From NCBI RefSeq assembly GCF_003443655.1, contig NZ_CP031941.1, forward strand, positions 5,853,001 through 5,917,000: a stretch of DNA of 64,000 nt, given 5' to 3'. The notes beneath the pieces were generated by a model that saw only the letters and a program-made list of their open reading frames with translations, was not told where the DNA came from and searched no databases. Origin of the DNA: Nostoc sphaeroides (GTDB lineage: Bacteria; Cyanobacteriota; Cyanobacteriia; Cyanobacteriales; Nostocaceae). The position numbers were made by a program, and so were the translations under genes. Positions 1-9,312 of this stretch are shown in pieces; the stretch's first letter is position 1, and the number at the start of each line of letters is the position of its first letter.

Positions 1-718
1 GATCGGGATCTTCGCCCTTAATCTTAGCCGATTCTTCCTCCGTCAAGGTTTGATGCCCTTGCAGAGTCTTAAAGTGAAATTTACACCAAACGCGATCGCC
101 TTCAGCATTAATTAAACTGAAAGTATGGCTACCAAAGCCGTCCATGTTTCGATAGGTTTTGGGTATTCCCCTGTCTGAAAACAGGATCGTCACCTGGTGA
201 AGCGATTCTGGACTGAGTGACCAAAAATCCCACTTTGCATTCTGGTCTTTGCAATTGGTTTGGGGATTGCGCTTTTGGGTATGGATAAAATCAGGAAACT
301 TCAAAGGGTCGCGGATGAAGAAAATAGGCGTATTGTTGCCTACAATATCCCAGTTGCCCTCTTCAGTGTAGAATTTGATGGCAAAACCTCTAGGGTCACG
401 CTCGGCATCTGCTGAACCCTTTTCTCCTCCGACTGTCGAAAAGCGCAGGAGAACTTCTGTTTTTTTGCCAATTTCAGAAAAAAGTTTGGCCTTACTGTAG
501 CGGGTGATGTCATTGGTAACCGTGAAAGTACCATGAGCCGCCGCACCTTTAGCGTGAACAACTCTTTCAGGAATACGTTCTCTGTTGAAATGAGCCAGCT
601 TTTCTAAGAGGTGGAAATCTTGAATTAATACAGGCCCACGCGATCCAGCTGTAAGTGAGTTCTGGTTATCGCTAACTGGAATACCGTCAGCAGTTGTCAA
701 GTTTTGGGGTTCAGTCAT
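1..718 (-). CDS. Catalase (haem, monofunctional), C-terminus cut by window edge
   Basis: This is a monofunctional haem catalase, which converts hydrogen peroxide to water and oxygen. About 239 N-terminal residues are present, and the gene runs off the left edge still open. The catalytic histidine lies in RVVHAKGAAAHG (His55), and the distal-pocket stretch FFIRDPLKFPDFIHTQKR is intact. The start is the ATG at 716-718 (MTEPQNLTTADG), as expected for small-subunit catalases. It lies downstream of the ebo cluster on the same strand but is separated by about 350 bases with its own palindromic upstream region, so it is probably transcribed independently. Catalase beside ebo is also what I remember from Nostoc punctiforme. 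Confidence 0.95.
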   Translation of the reverse strand, partial: MTEPQNLTTADGIPVSDNQNSLTAGSRGPVLIQDFHLLEKLAHFNRERIPERVVHAKGAAAHGTFTVTNDITRYSKAKLFSEIGKKTEVLLRFSTVGGEKGSADAERDPRGFAIKFYTEEGNWDIVGNNTPIFFIRDPLKFPDFIHTQKRNPQTNCKDQNAKWDFWSLSPESLHQVTILFSDRGIPKTYRNMDGFGSHTFSLINAEGDRVWCKFHFKTLQGHQTLTEEESAKIKGEDPD

Positions 719-806
719 GGGTAAAGAAGCTCTCTGTGAAGTTACTGGAACTGAAAAGGTAAATTTTTGTTGGTAGATAGATGCTTGCCCACTGATAGAG
801 CCAATT

Positions 807-861
807 AATTCATAGTCATAATGAGTTTACATATAAAGCATACTCGATATGACTATGAATT
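807..861. promoter_or_regulatory. Perfect 14-bp inverted repeat upstream of catalase
   Basis: AATTCATAGTCATA (807-820) and its exact reverse complement TATGACTATGAATT (848-861) are separated by 27 bases. The near arm lies about 90 bases upstream of the catalase ATG. The spacing suits either a dimeric regulator with two half-sites or a mobile-repeat scar. The sequence matches no operator I know, so a regulatory role is inference. Confidence 0.4.
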
Positions 862-1023
862 TCAACAAAATTATTTTGTATTTTTAGGATGTTAAGTGTT
901 CATAAGCTGTTCCACATTTAACCTTCCATAATTAGGGCGCTCATGTTGCCCACCCCACAATAGTTATATTAATTTTGAATATGCAAGCTAGATAGCGTAT
1001 TTCAGGTAAATGAGGTACATCCG

Positions 1024-1050
1024 TAGGGGCATGGCAGTGCCATGCCCCTA
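1024..1050. terminator. Hairpin downstream of eboF
   Basis: TAGGGGCATGGCA and TGCCATGCCCCTA form a perfect 13-bp inverted repeat around a single G. It sits just past the eboF stop on the minus strand. There is no clear U-tract, and similar TAGGGG-type palindromes recur (for example 24203-24231). It may therefore be a dispersed repeat that also terminates transcription. Confidence 0.5.
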
Positions 1051-1064
1051 CAATTATCTGTACC

Positions 1065-2450
1065 TCACCAACTTGCAATCTGCTGTAAGTGTTTGAGAAT
1101 CAACGAGCAAACATCTGTCGCCTCAATTTGATGTTCATTAACTAGATGGGTTTGATGAGTGATAAATAGAGGCCCTTCAGCAACAGAAGTGGTGATATTA
1201 CCGTGAGAGCCACGTACTAGAGAAGCATCCAAAGGAATTACGTCCATTAAGTAGCGAAAACCCAGTTGTTTCTTAAGTAACTTGAGAGCAATTTTTCCTT
1301 GAGGAAATCTAATCTGCGGATCAAGGAAAAGTTCTACAGGATCGTAACCAGGTTTGCGGTGGATATCTACAGTTCTAGCAAAATCAGGCGCTTTTGCGTC
1401 ATCGAGCCAATAATAATAGGTAAACCAAGCGTCAGGCGCGGCGATCGCAACTAACTCTCCCGATCTAGGATGATTAAGGTGGTAGGCTTGTTTATCTTCG
1501 TCATCCAATACCTGTGCTACGCCTTCAGTCGCTTCTAAAAGCGATCGCACTTTCGGGATGTACGCCGGATCGTTCACATAGACATGAGCAATTTGATGAT
1601 CGGCAACAGCAAAAGCAATGCTAGCACCAAAATCTAGCAGTTCTCGCCCTAATTCTTCCCGCACAGCAATCAAACCGTTTTCCCGTAATACACGATTGAT
1701 ATCTACAGCTTTGGAAACTGGGGTAATGCCATACTCAGAAAGAATAATTACCTGAGTATTACGTGCTTGAAAATATTCAATTAAATCGCCACAAACAGCA
1801 TCAATTTCTCGCAAATCAGCTTGGATGTGTTTTGCATCATAACCAAATTTTTGCAGACAGTAATCTAAATGTGGTAAATAAACTAGTGATAATGTAGGGC
1901 TGTAACGTTCCTCAATCCATTTTGCTGAATTGGCAATCCATTGACTAGAACTAATGGTAGTTTTTGGCCCCCAAAAATCGAACAGAGGGAAGTTTCCTAA
2001 ATCAGATTGAATTTGCGATCGCACATCACTAGGATGGGTATAAATATCAGGTAACTTTCTCCCATCTGCGGGATACATCGGGCGCGGCGTAATGGCATAA
2101 TCTACTGAAGAATACATGTTGTACCACCAAAAAAGGTTGGCACAAGTGAAGTTTGGATCAATTGATTTAGCTATTTCCCAAAGTTTAGGAGATTGCACTA
2201 GTTTATTAGATTGTCGCCAAAATTTCACTTCACATTCATCGCGGAAGTACCAACCATTAGCGACAATTCCATGTTCATCAGGCAATTTTCCTGTTAAATA
2301 AGTAGCTTGAACAGAACAAGTTACAGCAGGTAAAACTGTTGCGATCGGGACTACTTGCCCTTTGGCAACCCAAGAAGATAAAAATGGTGTGTTTTCTCCT
2401 ATTAAACTGGGCGTTAATCCGACAACATTTAGAACAACCGTTTTCTGCAT
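1065..2450 (-). CDS. eboF: EboF, alkaline phosphatase-superfamily / nucleotide pyrophosphatase-like protein
   Basis: This 461-residue protein belongs to the type I phosphodiesterase/nucleotide pyrophosphatase fold family and is the last gene of the ebo cluster. The N-terminal region PAVTCSVQATYLTGKLPDEH matches the nucleophile segment, with Thr44 the likely nucleophile. LPHLDYCLQKFG supplies further metal-site residues. Where most relatives have SDHG, this protein reads SEYG, so two usual metal ligands are changed and its chemistry may differ. It starts 14 bases after the eboE stop. In N. punctiforme the cluster is linked to moving a scytonemin precursor to the periplasm. The substrate of this protein is unknown. 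Confidence 0.85.
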   Translation of the reverse strand: MQKTVVLNVVGLTPSLIGENTPFLSSWVAKGQVVPIATVLPAVTCSVQATYLTGKLPDEHGIVANGWYFRDECEVKFWRQSNKLVQSPKLWEIAKSIDPNFTCANLFWWYNMYSSVDYAITPRPMYPADGRKLPDIYTHPSDVRSQIQSDLGNFPLFDFWGPKTTISSSQWIANSAKWIEERYSPTLSLVYLPHLDYCLQKFGYDAKHIQADLREIDAVCGDLIEYFQARNTQVIILSEYGITPVSKAVDINRVLRENGLIAVREELGRELLDFGASIAFAVADHQIAHVYVNDPAYIPKVRSLLEATEGVAQVLDDEDKQAYHLNHPRSGELVAIAAPDAWFTYYYWLDDAKAPDFARTVDIHRKPGYDPVELFLDPQIRFPQGKIALKLLKKQLGFRYLMDVIPLDASLVRGSHGNITTSVAEGPLFITHQTHLVNEHQIEATDVCSLILKHLQQIASW

Positions 2451-2464
2451 AAATTAATATCCTT

Positions 2465-3691
2465 TTAATTTGCCGTAAATTCTTTTAATACCCACTCATA
2501 TTCTCGTTGAATAGAAGTCAGCAAATCTATCTTCATTGCTGCTGGTAATACATCCCAAGTGTAAGTCTCAATTTCTAAATGTGAGCAAGCATTGTTTGTT
2601 TTGAGTAAATGTAAAACGGTAGCAATGTCATCTTGGGTAGACTGCAAAATTTGATAATCATGAATAAAAATTGGGACATGGAAGTGAGTACGCCACTCTT
2701 GGGCTAGAGATTGTTCTAAATGTGGTAATGCAGTTATTAAGTCAGGATAATGATGGAGTGTACCATCACTGCGACGTTCTATTACTTGGTGAAGATAAGT
2801 AGATTCAGCAAATGGACGTAAGCGTTCAACTATCAAGCTACGTTTTTCAACATCAGCAGGGATTTTTACTTTAATCGCGGCGCTGATTTGAATTTTGCCA
2901 ATTTTAATCCCTGCTGAGTGCAAACGCCCAAATACAGATTGTGGTTCCTCATATTCAACAGAAAAATGACAGGTATCATAGCAAATCCGAACGTGTTCTA
3001 GCAATTTGTTTTCTGCTAAACTCTGCTCAATATTTAACTTTTCTGATAAGTAATTACCGCCAATTGGCAACAACAAATTTTGATAAAAATCAATTAATTC
3101 TGAGGTATTTTCAATTAAACCATCAGGCTCAGGTTCTAAATCAATATGTAATATTTTTCCTGTTTCTTCGCAGATGCGAATCATTTCTACAACTACTGAC
3201 GCTATGTTTAAACAACTCTCTTTTAAAACTGTCTCGAAAGTTGCTTGATCTTTTTGCCACCAAGGTTTATAAGATAATGGCAACGTAGAAATTCCGCCAT
3301 CCAATCCTTCTGGTAACAAAGTAGCTAAAATTTGCACCAAGTTTAATGTATAATTTACCCGTTCTTGTGTAGACCAATCTGGTGCATAAACTTGATCTTT
3401 TACCACCTGTCGATGGAATCCGCCATAAGGGAATCCATTTAAAGTAAAAACATATAAATCTTCTTGAGTAAGCCACGCTTGGAATTGAGCCAAGTTATTA
3501 TTTTGTAACAGTTCTTTAGCAGCTGCATCTGCTAATCTTAAACCAATACCAAAAGCTTCTTTTGGCGATAAACGTGATTTGAGATTGAGAACATATTTTT
3601 CCAAATTGGCGAAAACCTCTAGCCAACTTTCGCCAGGGTGAATATTGCTGCAATAAGTTAAGTGAAAGTTGCTGTCTTTTGTAATTTTCAT
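2465..3691 (-). CDS. eboE: EboE, TIM-barrel xylose isomerase-like protein
   Basis: This 408-residue protein resembles the sugar-phosphate isomerase/epimerase TIM-barrel family and matches the ebo-cluster metabolite traffic protein EboE in length and context. Barrel segments such as ILHIDLEPEPDGLIEN and VRICYDTCHFSVEYE carry the acidic and histidine residues typical of metal-binding barrel mouths. It is on the same strand as eboF and nearly contiguous with it. The gap to eboC upstream (about 350 bases) holds a repeat element rather than eboD. Its reaction is unknown. Confidence 0.85.
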   Translation of the reverse strand: MKITKDSNFHLTYCSNIHPGESWLEVFANLEKYVLNLKSRLSPKEAFGIGLRLADAAAKELLQNNNLAQFQAWLTQEDLYVFTLNGFPYGGFHRQVVKDQVYAPDWSTQERVNYTLNLVQILATLLPEGLDGGISTLPLSYKPWWQKDQATFETVLKESCLNIASVVVEMIRICEETGKILHIDLEPEPDGLIENTSELIDFYQNLLLPIGGNYLSEKLNIEQSLAENKLLEHVRICYDTCHFSVEYEEPQSVFGRLHSAGIKIGKIQISAAIKVKIPADVEKRSLIVERLRPFAESTYLHQVIERRSDGTLHHYPDLITALPHLEQSLAQEWRTHFHVPIFIHDYQILQSTQDDIATVLHLLKTNNACSHLEIETYTWDVLPAAMKIDLLTSIQREYEWVLKEFTAN

Positions 3692-3795
3692 TTTCTAGCT
3701 TTATCCCTTGTATATGTAATCCATTTTCTTTGGCTTATACTATTTCACAAAATACCTGCCGCATACTCATGGGTAAGGGCGCACATCTATCATTT

Positions 3796-3978
3796 GTGTC
3801 AACTTAAGGTAAAACTCCTTTCAAATCTCGTTTCCAGCCTCTGGCTGGAAATGTTCATCATAGCGGCTCTACCGCAAGTGAGAGAGGCGGAGCCTCTAAG
3901 ATGGCATTCCCAGTCGGAGACTGGGAACGAGAGAATGTAAAAGCTTGTTTTAGACTGGCTTTCTCGTTAAGTTGACAC
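3796..3978. mobile_element. 183-bp MITE-like element between eboC and eboE
   Basis: The 12-bp terminal inverted repeats GTGTCAACTTAA (3796-3807) and TTAAGTTGACAC (3967-3978) enclose inner imperfect palindromes (CCAGCCTCTGGCTGG; CCCAGTCGGAGACTGGG). The decamer GCACATCTAT occurs on both sides (3781-3790 and 3983-3992). It is set off a few bases from the termini, so it is not a clean target duplication. No coding capacity is seen. This element fills most of the 349-bp gap between the two ebo genes. Confidence 0.55.
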
Positions 3979-4040
3979 CTATGCACATCTATGCGCCCCT
4001 ACAACCGATTTATAGGATTACTTGGTGTATAGATTCAATT

Positions 4041-4973
4041 TTAAGTAACAGCAAATGCTTTTGCTAACTTCATCGAGAATGGTAGCAAAATTAAAACGAA
4101 TAAACCGTAATACAAACCAGCAAATCCAGATGCAACTGTTGCATCTAAAACTATTAGAGATAACACGCCTATTTTCACGGCATTTCGGATATTTTCGGCT
4201 ATTGGTTCACGCGCAGCTTTGATAAAATTAGGCAAGACTCTGATAGCTAACAAAATACCAAATGGTAGTGCTGCGATCGCTTTATACTCTCCTAATAATC
4301 CTAAAGCTAAAACTGCCGTCAAAACTATTGCAATCAGCAGTAATGCAAGGACTCCTGTAATCTTCTTACCTCCGTGAACTTCACCCTGACTAATTGCGGT
4401 GATAGCAGCAATGTAAAAAATAGGAATCAGGGCTAAATACCAACGTTCTTCTACTATTGTAGGTACAGCACTTACGCCTAATAATAAGTTACTGCCACGA
4501 CATAAACCCATATTTAAAGGGCCAAAAAAAGGATGATGTTTGGCGAGTGAGTCATATAAAAGGCATGAAAGAGTAATAAAAATAGCGATCGCACCACTCA
4601 ACAACGATACTTGAAAAGCAGCGATAATCCCGATCGTAAACAGTATACTCCCCAATAAAGTAGCATTTTGACGAGATACGCGACCACTGGGAATTGCTCT
4701 ATTTGGTCGCTCTTTTGCATCTAATTCAGCATCAAAAACATCATTAAAAACTATACCGCCGCCGTATAAACCAGTTGTAGCTAATAACAACCAAGCTAAT
4801 GGAATTAGTATGGTAAAACTTGCTTCTCCATTGATTAATTGAGCAAAAATAATTCCAGAGCCAGAAGCGGCAAAACCAACAAGAATATCCGCCCAAGCAG
4901 TAACAATATTAGCCGGACGCATCAATTCTAGATAACCCCGCCAGCTTTGAAAATTTAAGCTTGCAACATTCAC
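4041..4973 (-). CDS. eboC: EboC, UbiA-family prenyltransferase-like membrane protein
   Basis: This 310-residue polytopic membrane protein is of the UbiA prenyltransferase family. The first Asp-rich motif is intact (NDVFDAELDAKERPNRAIPSG). The second motif region reads YDSLAKHHPFFGPLNM. About eight hydrophobic segments are visible. UbiA enzymes join polyprenyl chains to aromatic acceptors, but the acceptor here is unknown. The start MNVASLNFQSWRGYLELMRP fits the family. It belongs to the ebo cluster and lies between eboB and the repeat-filled gap before eboE. Confidence 0.88.
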   Translation of the reverse strand: MNVASLNFQSWRGYLELMRPANIVTAWADILVGFAASGSGIIFAQLINGEASFTILIPLAWLLLATTGLYGGGIVFNDVFDAELDAKERPNRAIPSGRVSRQNATLLGSILFTIGIIAAFQVSLLSGAIAIFITLSCLLYDSLAKHHPFFGPLNMGLCRGSNLLLGVSAVPTIVEERWYLALIPIFYIAAITAISQGEVHGGKKITGVLALLLIAIVLTAVLALGLLGEYKAIAALPFGILLAIRVLPNFIKAAREPIAENIRNAVKIGVLSLIVLDATVASGFAGLYYGLFVLILLPFSMKLAKAFAVT

Positions 4974-5090
4974 TTATCTGCCTCCGTGCCTAATAATTTC
5001 TCAAAACAAACCGCATATTATAGATGAATCAGATATTTATGCTCCCCACTCTCCAATACAGACGCGATTAATCGCGTCTCTAGCAATTTT

Positions 5091-5999
5091 CTACTCAATC
5101 AACACATAATCTGAAACTGATTTGATTCCTGGTTCTTGTCCCCGCAACACAGAATTGCCATTGAACAACTGACGTTGATCAACAGATTGTGGATTAAGCC
5201 AGTCTGATGCTTGCATCTGCCCAGTTTGACTGTAAGCAGCTAGGGCGTTTTCATAACAAACTGCTCGCACATGTTCTTCAGGAATACCCCTGTCTAACAT
5301 CAACTGAGCCGTTTTTGGGACTGCCAAAGGATCGCTAATACCCCAATCAGCGCTGCTATCTACAATGATGCGATCGCGTCCATACTTACGGACAACTTCA
5401 ACCATCCTAGCGTTACCCATCTTCGTCTGTGGATAAATTGTAAAAGCTGCCCAAAAACCCCGTGCTAATACTTCCTCAACGGTTTCCTCGTTGTTGTGGT
5501 CAATAATTACTTGTGAAGGATCTAAGCCGTATTCAATACAGCGATCCATACTCCGACTAGCACCCGCCTTTTTATTGCGATGAGGCGTATGAATTAGCAC
5601 CAACATATCGAGTTCTTTGGCTAATGCTAACTGTTGACAAAAGTACTTATCTTCTGCTTCTGTCATGTCGTCGTAGCCAATTTCACCAATGGCAACAACT
5701 CCCTCTTTACAAGCATAAAGTGGTAGCAGTTCTATAACTTCTTCTGCTAGTGCCTCATTGTTAGCTTCTTTCGGATTTAGGCCAATAGTGCAGTAATGTT
5801 GGATGCCAAACTGACTAGCACGAAACCGTTCCCAGCCCACAAGACTACTGAAATAGTCTTTAAATGTGCCAGCGTTCGTTCGCGGTTGTCCTAACCAAAA
5901 AGCTGGTTCAATAACGGCAACAATGCCATATTCCCGCATTACTAAGTAATCGTAAGTAGTGCGCGAACACATGTGAATGTGAGGATCGATAAACATCAT
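5091..5999 (-). CDS. eboB: EboB, TatD-family metal-dependent hydrolase
   Basis: This TIM-barrel hydrolase of the TatD/amidohydrolase type has the metal-binding motifs DPHIHM, GEIGYDD, IHTPHR, IDHNNEE and VDSSADWG in the expected order. I place the start at the ATG at 5997-5999 (MMFIDPHIH). An earlier ATG at 6026 adds nine residues, whose coding runs into the edge of a 52-bp tandem repeat. It is part of the ebo cluster. TatD proteins are often called DNases, but in this context a small-molecule substrate is more plausible (inference). Confidence 0.85.
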   Translation of the reverse strand: MMFIDPHIHMCSRTTYDYLVMREYGIVAVIEPAFWLGQPRTNAGTFKDYFSSLVGWERFRASQFGIQHYCTIGLNPKEANNEALAEEVIELLPLYACKEGVVAIGEIGYDDMTEAEDKYFCQQLALAKELDMLVLIHTPHRNKKAGASRSMDRCIEYGLDPSQVIIDHNNEETVEEVLARGFWAAFTIYPQTKMGNARMVEVVRKYGRDRIIVDSSADWGISDPLAVPKTAQLMLDRGIPEEHVRAVCYENALAAYSQTGQMQASDWLNPQSVDQRQLFNGNSVLRGQEPGIKSVSDYVLIE

Positions 6000-6012
6000 A
6001 GTTGTAATGATT

Positions 6013-6120
6013 GGGCAAGTGGGCATCCCTTCTCTGGGAGACGCTACGCGAACGGCTTCGCTCAGGGCAAGTGGGCATCCCTTCTCTGGGAGACGCTACG
6101 CGAACGGCTTCGTTCAGGGC
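6013..6120. repeat. Two tandem 52-bp units, eboA-eboB spacer
   Basis: Two copies (6013-6064 and 6065-6116) differ at one base, and the start of a third follows. Each unit contains the core GGGAGACGCTACGCGAACGG, a dispersed cyanobacterial repeat. Relatives occur at about 35740, 51900-51970 and 53215-53240, some inverted. The repeat reaches to within 14 bases of the chosen eboB start, so it forms the untranslated leader of eboB. Confidence 0.8.
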
Positions 6121-6193
6121 AAGTGGTAATTGGGAATTGGTTATTTTCCTTGTTCCCCCTCATCTCTCTCATCTCCCTCATCCCCACTCCCTT

Positions 6194-7075
6194 TTATTTG
6201 TAAACAAAAAGGCCATCGCGGCTAAAACTATTCCAAGTCAGATTACCTTTTTGAATGGATGACTGTAAATCTGGGTAGCGAGAAAGTAATGCTTGTGCTT
6301 GGGGTAAAGGAGACTCAGCACAAGCTAACGCTGCTGCTTCTTGCTCGTGTATATCCCCATTAGCCAGTACTTTTTCTAAATCTGTGATGATTGCACTATC
6401 CGCAAACCGCCCTACAGTCCGCCAAAGTTCTGGCGTAACTGAGCGTTTAGCTGCCCAACGTTCATGAGCATAGTCTGCCAACATCCTCGCTAATTCTGGA
6501 TTAGCACGCCGATCGAGTCCCCAAATTAGATGCAACGGACTGCCGACAAACACAGCCTTCAGCACCATCTGATTCCAAGCAGCATTATCTAAATAATCTG
6601 CTGGATAAGGGTTTCGTAGTGCGATCGCTTGGAATACATTACTCATATTGCTGCGAATTCCCTCAGCAGCGCGATGGCGATGTAACTCTGGATGTGGTAA
6701 TAACGGCAAACTTTGATAAAGGACTACTAACTCCCCCATATCGGCAGTGGAGAAGAATTTATCAAGCGATCGCACATAGCCCTCAGCATCATCATAGGGC
6801 AAAGCTAGAAGCAAGAGTGTACGACCTGCTTGATCTACACTCCAATGATCGGGATACCAACCGGGAATCACATCCTGTGCTGCTTCCAAGTCATCGAATG
6901 TTAGCTGCAAATCCTGTTTACCTAGATAACGCGGCACAGCACTAAAAGCCGTAAAAAACACTCTCTCAGCAGCGCCGCTAGCAATCTGTGCCTGTTTCTG
7001 TTCCAGCCAAGCAAAAGCTTTCTCTGAAACAGACTTTAACAGCCAGTGATGCAGTAACTTGTTTACTTTATTCAT
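6194..7075 (-). CDS. eboA: EboA-domain protein
   Basis: This is the first gene of the minus-strand ebo cluster. The protein is largely alpha-helical, has no catalytic motif I can recognise, and matches EboA by context and length (about 293 residues). I chose the ATG at 7073-7075 (MNKVNKLLHHWLLKSVSEKA). The frame is open to an upstream ATG at 7159, but that would add 28 poorly conserved-looking residues. Its biochemical role is unknown. Cluster-level genetics in N. punctiforme link ebo to scytonemin precursor export. Confidence 0.8.
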   Translation of the reverse strand: MNKVNKLLHHWLLKSVSEKAFAWLEQKQAQIASGAAERVFFTAFSAVPRYLGKQDLQLTFDDLEAAQDVIPGWYPDHWSVDQAGRTLLLLALPYDDAEGYVRSLDKFFSTADMGELVVLYQSLPLLPHPELHRHRAAEGIRSNMSNVFQAIALRNPYPADYLDNAAWNQMVLKAVFVGSPLHLIWGLDRRANPELARMLADYAHERWAAKRSVTPELWRTVGRFADSAIITDLEKVLANGDIHEQEAAALACAESPLPQAQALLSRYPDLQSSIQKGNLTWNSFSRDGLFVYK

Positions 7076-7308
7076 GATGAATTTCAGGAAAAGTTGCCCA
7101 ACTTTTTTGTGACAACCAAGTATAAAATCTAGCACTAAACTTGATGCTTTGTGATTCAAGCAGCTAGATAATATAGTACCAAGATCATAACTTCACTGAA
7201 TCTATAAAAATCTCCCGACTTTAAACAAGATATTGTAAAGATACTATTTCGATTAGATAAAGCCTCAAATTTTCTGACGGTTTGCATTAATTTTCCTTTA
7301 AATGCATG

Positions 7309-7394
7309 TTTAATAAGCAATCAAGCGGACATGATATAAATATCGCCTGAAGGCATACATCTGTTTTTGCAAAAGTCAAAAACAGATGTATGCT
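7309..7394. repeat. Palindromic repeat upstream of eboA, shares an end with the element at 42227
   Basis: Bases 7309-7337 (TTTAATAAGCAATCAAGCGG, then ACATGATAT) are an inverted copy of 42227-42255. They are followed by a perfect 16-bp palindrome (7353-7368 with 7379-7394, nine-base loop). This lies in the 438-bp gap between the crtO stop and the chosen eboA start, which holds no gene. The palindrome may also act as a terminator. Confidence 0.6.
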
Positions 7395-7513
7395 TTGGTG
7401 ATAATATACTTTATCTGTGCAACAGACATAGGAGTGAAATTAAATATGCCTTATCTAGAACCTTTGTAAAGACGTAGCAATGCTACGTCTCTAGATTCTC
7501 CTATGTCTAACGC

Positions 7514-9208
7514 TTAATTAATTCCAAACACCGACTCGACAGTTGACTTAATCGAATCCCGCGCATCCTTCAAAGTTTGACTAATGGGATGCTTTGCCTG
7601 CAAAAATACACGCGCACAATTGCGTCCCGGCATTCCCGAAATCGAACCACCTGGGTGAGTTCCTGCACCAGTCAAAAATAGATTCTCAATTGGCGTTTTG
7701 TAGTTTGCTATTTCTGGCAAGGGACGGAAAAATATCATCTGATCTAAAGTCATGTCAATATGGTAATAATTCCCTTTGTATGCACCTAATCTTTCTCCTA
7801 GTTCTGCTGGACTTTCTACACGACGGGCGATCGTTGCATTCTTGACATTGGGTGCATAGTCTGCCAATTTATCAATCACCCTATCTGCAACTTTGTTTTT
7901 CAATTCATCTGTCCAACCAGTACCTTTTAAACCAGTGCCTTCTGCACCGGCTATTTGATAAGGGGCAAAAAATTCAATCCATACAGTATGCTTACCTGGG
8001 GGTGCTAATGTGGGGTCTAAATAACTAGGCATCACCACATACATTGATGGATCAGCATCAGGAATCTCTCCCAAGGTGCATTTACTATGAGCCTGTTCTA
8101 CATGAGCCACAGAATCGGCAATTAAGATAGAACCAACGAGATATTCGTCTTTGTGGGCGTGGTATGGAAAGCGCAGTGGTTCGTCTAAAGCTAAGTCTAT
8201 CTTGAGGATAGTTTCGTTATTGTTAACGATGCGGCGTTCTAATCTTTCCCATAACTCAGGATCGGCTCCATCGATATCACTTTTATCAGTCATTTGTAAA
8301 AATAACCGCTTGGCATCAATATTAGAAATAACCCCGTATTTAGCGCGATATTCTTTGCCACCAGCTACTCGCACACCAACAGCTTTTCCATCATCAATTA
8401 AAACTTTTTCTACGTGCTGATCTGTGAGAATAACGCCACCTTTACTAGTGACTAAATTCACTAAAGCTTTCACAAGTGCGCCAGTTCCGCCGCGTGGTCT
8501 GGCCATTCCAGGGTTGTGACGCATTGCCATCATAATTGCACCAATGGCAAGGGTTTTTTGCGATGGCGGCGCACCAAGTTCTGCTGCTAGTCTTGCTAAT
8601 GGCGCTTTCAGAAATTCCTCATCAAACCACTCGTTAAGTAAATCCTCAGCGCTGGTTAACATGGTGCGAATAAAGTCCAGCGTTTTGTTTGGGGAACCAA
8701 TCATCGAAAATAAATCTTTTAATTTTTTGATATCGTAGTTGCCCACGATATCTATAATTGACTTGGGCGGTGCATTAAACATCGGAACCATTGCACCGAT
8801 CGCACGTTGCCAATAATCTACAAATTCTGCGTATTTTTTAGCATCACGTTCACTATAACGAGCGATTTCTGCACAAGTTTTTTCTAGCGATTTATGTGCT
8901 AAGAAATACTTCCCATCAGGATGAGGACAGAAAACAACTGGATCGCATTCCAAATAATGCAAGCCGTATTTTTCTAGTTCTAATTCTTCAACTACTGGGC
9001 CCAAGTGAATAAATTCATGGTCAATAGCACACAAGTTAAATTTAAATCCAGGAGCCTCTTGTGGTAAACATTCTTCAGTTGTTGCTGCACCACCTGGAAC
9101 AGAACGCTTTTCTAGTAACAGGACGCTATAACCAGCTTTCAGCAAATAAGCTGCACAAACTAACCCATTGTGTCCAGCACCGATTAGCACAACATCATAC
9201 TCTTGCAT
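7514..9208 (-). CDS. crtO: CrtO-type beta-carotene ketolase (phytoene desaturase-like)
   Basis: This 564-residue FAD-dependent oxidoreductase closely resembles the cyanobacterial CrtO ketolase (Synechocystis slr0088) as I remember it. The N-terminal dinucleotide-binding motif is VVLIGAGHNGLVCAAYL, followed by LEKRSVPGGAATTEE. The C-terminal flavin-contact segment is LFLTGAGTHPGGSISGMPGR. CrtO introduces the keto group that turns beta-carotene into echinenone in the membrane. It is monocistronic by spacing. A related C-terminal-oxidising paralogue is the main alternative. Confidence 0.85.
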   Translation of the reverse strand: MQEYDVVLIGAGHNGLVCAAYLLKAGYSVLLLEKRSVPGGAATTEECLPQEAPGFKFNLCAIDHEFIHLGPVVEELELEKYGLHYLECDPVVFCPHPDGKYFLAHKSLEKTCAEIARYSERDAKKYAEFVDYWQRAIGAMVPMFNAPPKSIIDIVGNYDIKKLKDLFSMIGSPNKTLDFIRTMLTSAEDLLNEWFDEEFLKAPLARLAAELGAPPSQKTLAIGAIMMAMRHNPGMARPRGGTGALVKALVNLVTSKGGVILTDQHVEKVLIDDGKAVGVRVAGGKEYRAKYGVISNIDAKRLFLQMTDKSDIDGADPELWERLERRIVNNNETILKIDLALDEPLRFPYHAHKDEYLVGSILIADSVAHVEQAHSKCTLGEIPDADPSMYVVMPSYLDPTLAPPGKHTVWIEFFAPYQIAGAEGTGLKGTGWTDELKNKVADRVIDKLADYAPNVKNATIARRVESPAELGERLGAYKGNYYHIDMTLDQMIFFRPLPEIANYKTPIENLFLTGAGTHPGGSISGMPGRNCARVFLQAKHPISQTLKDARDSIKSTVESVFGIN

Positions 9209-9312
9209 AGTTGAAATTTAGAAATAAGTAGCTTTCCAAATTCTAGAAACATTTTACTACTTTTACATCATCCTTCAGTAGCAAAAATTATCTTTAACTA
9301 CTGCCAATACTG

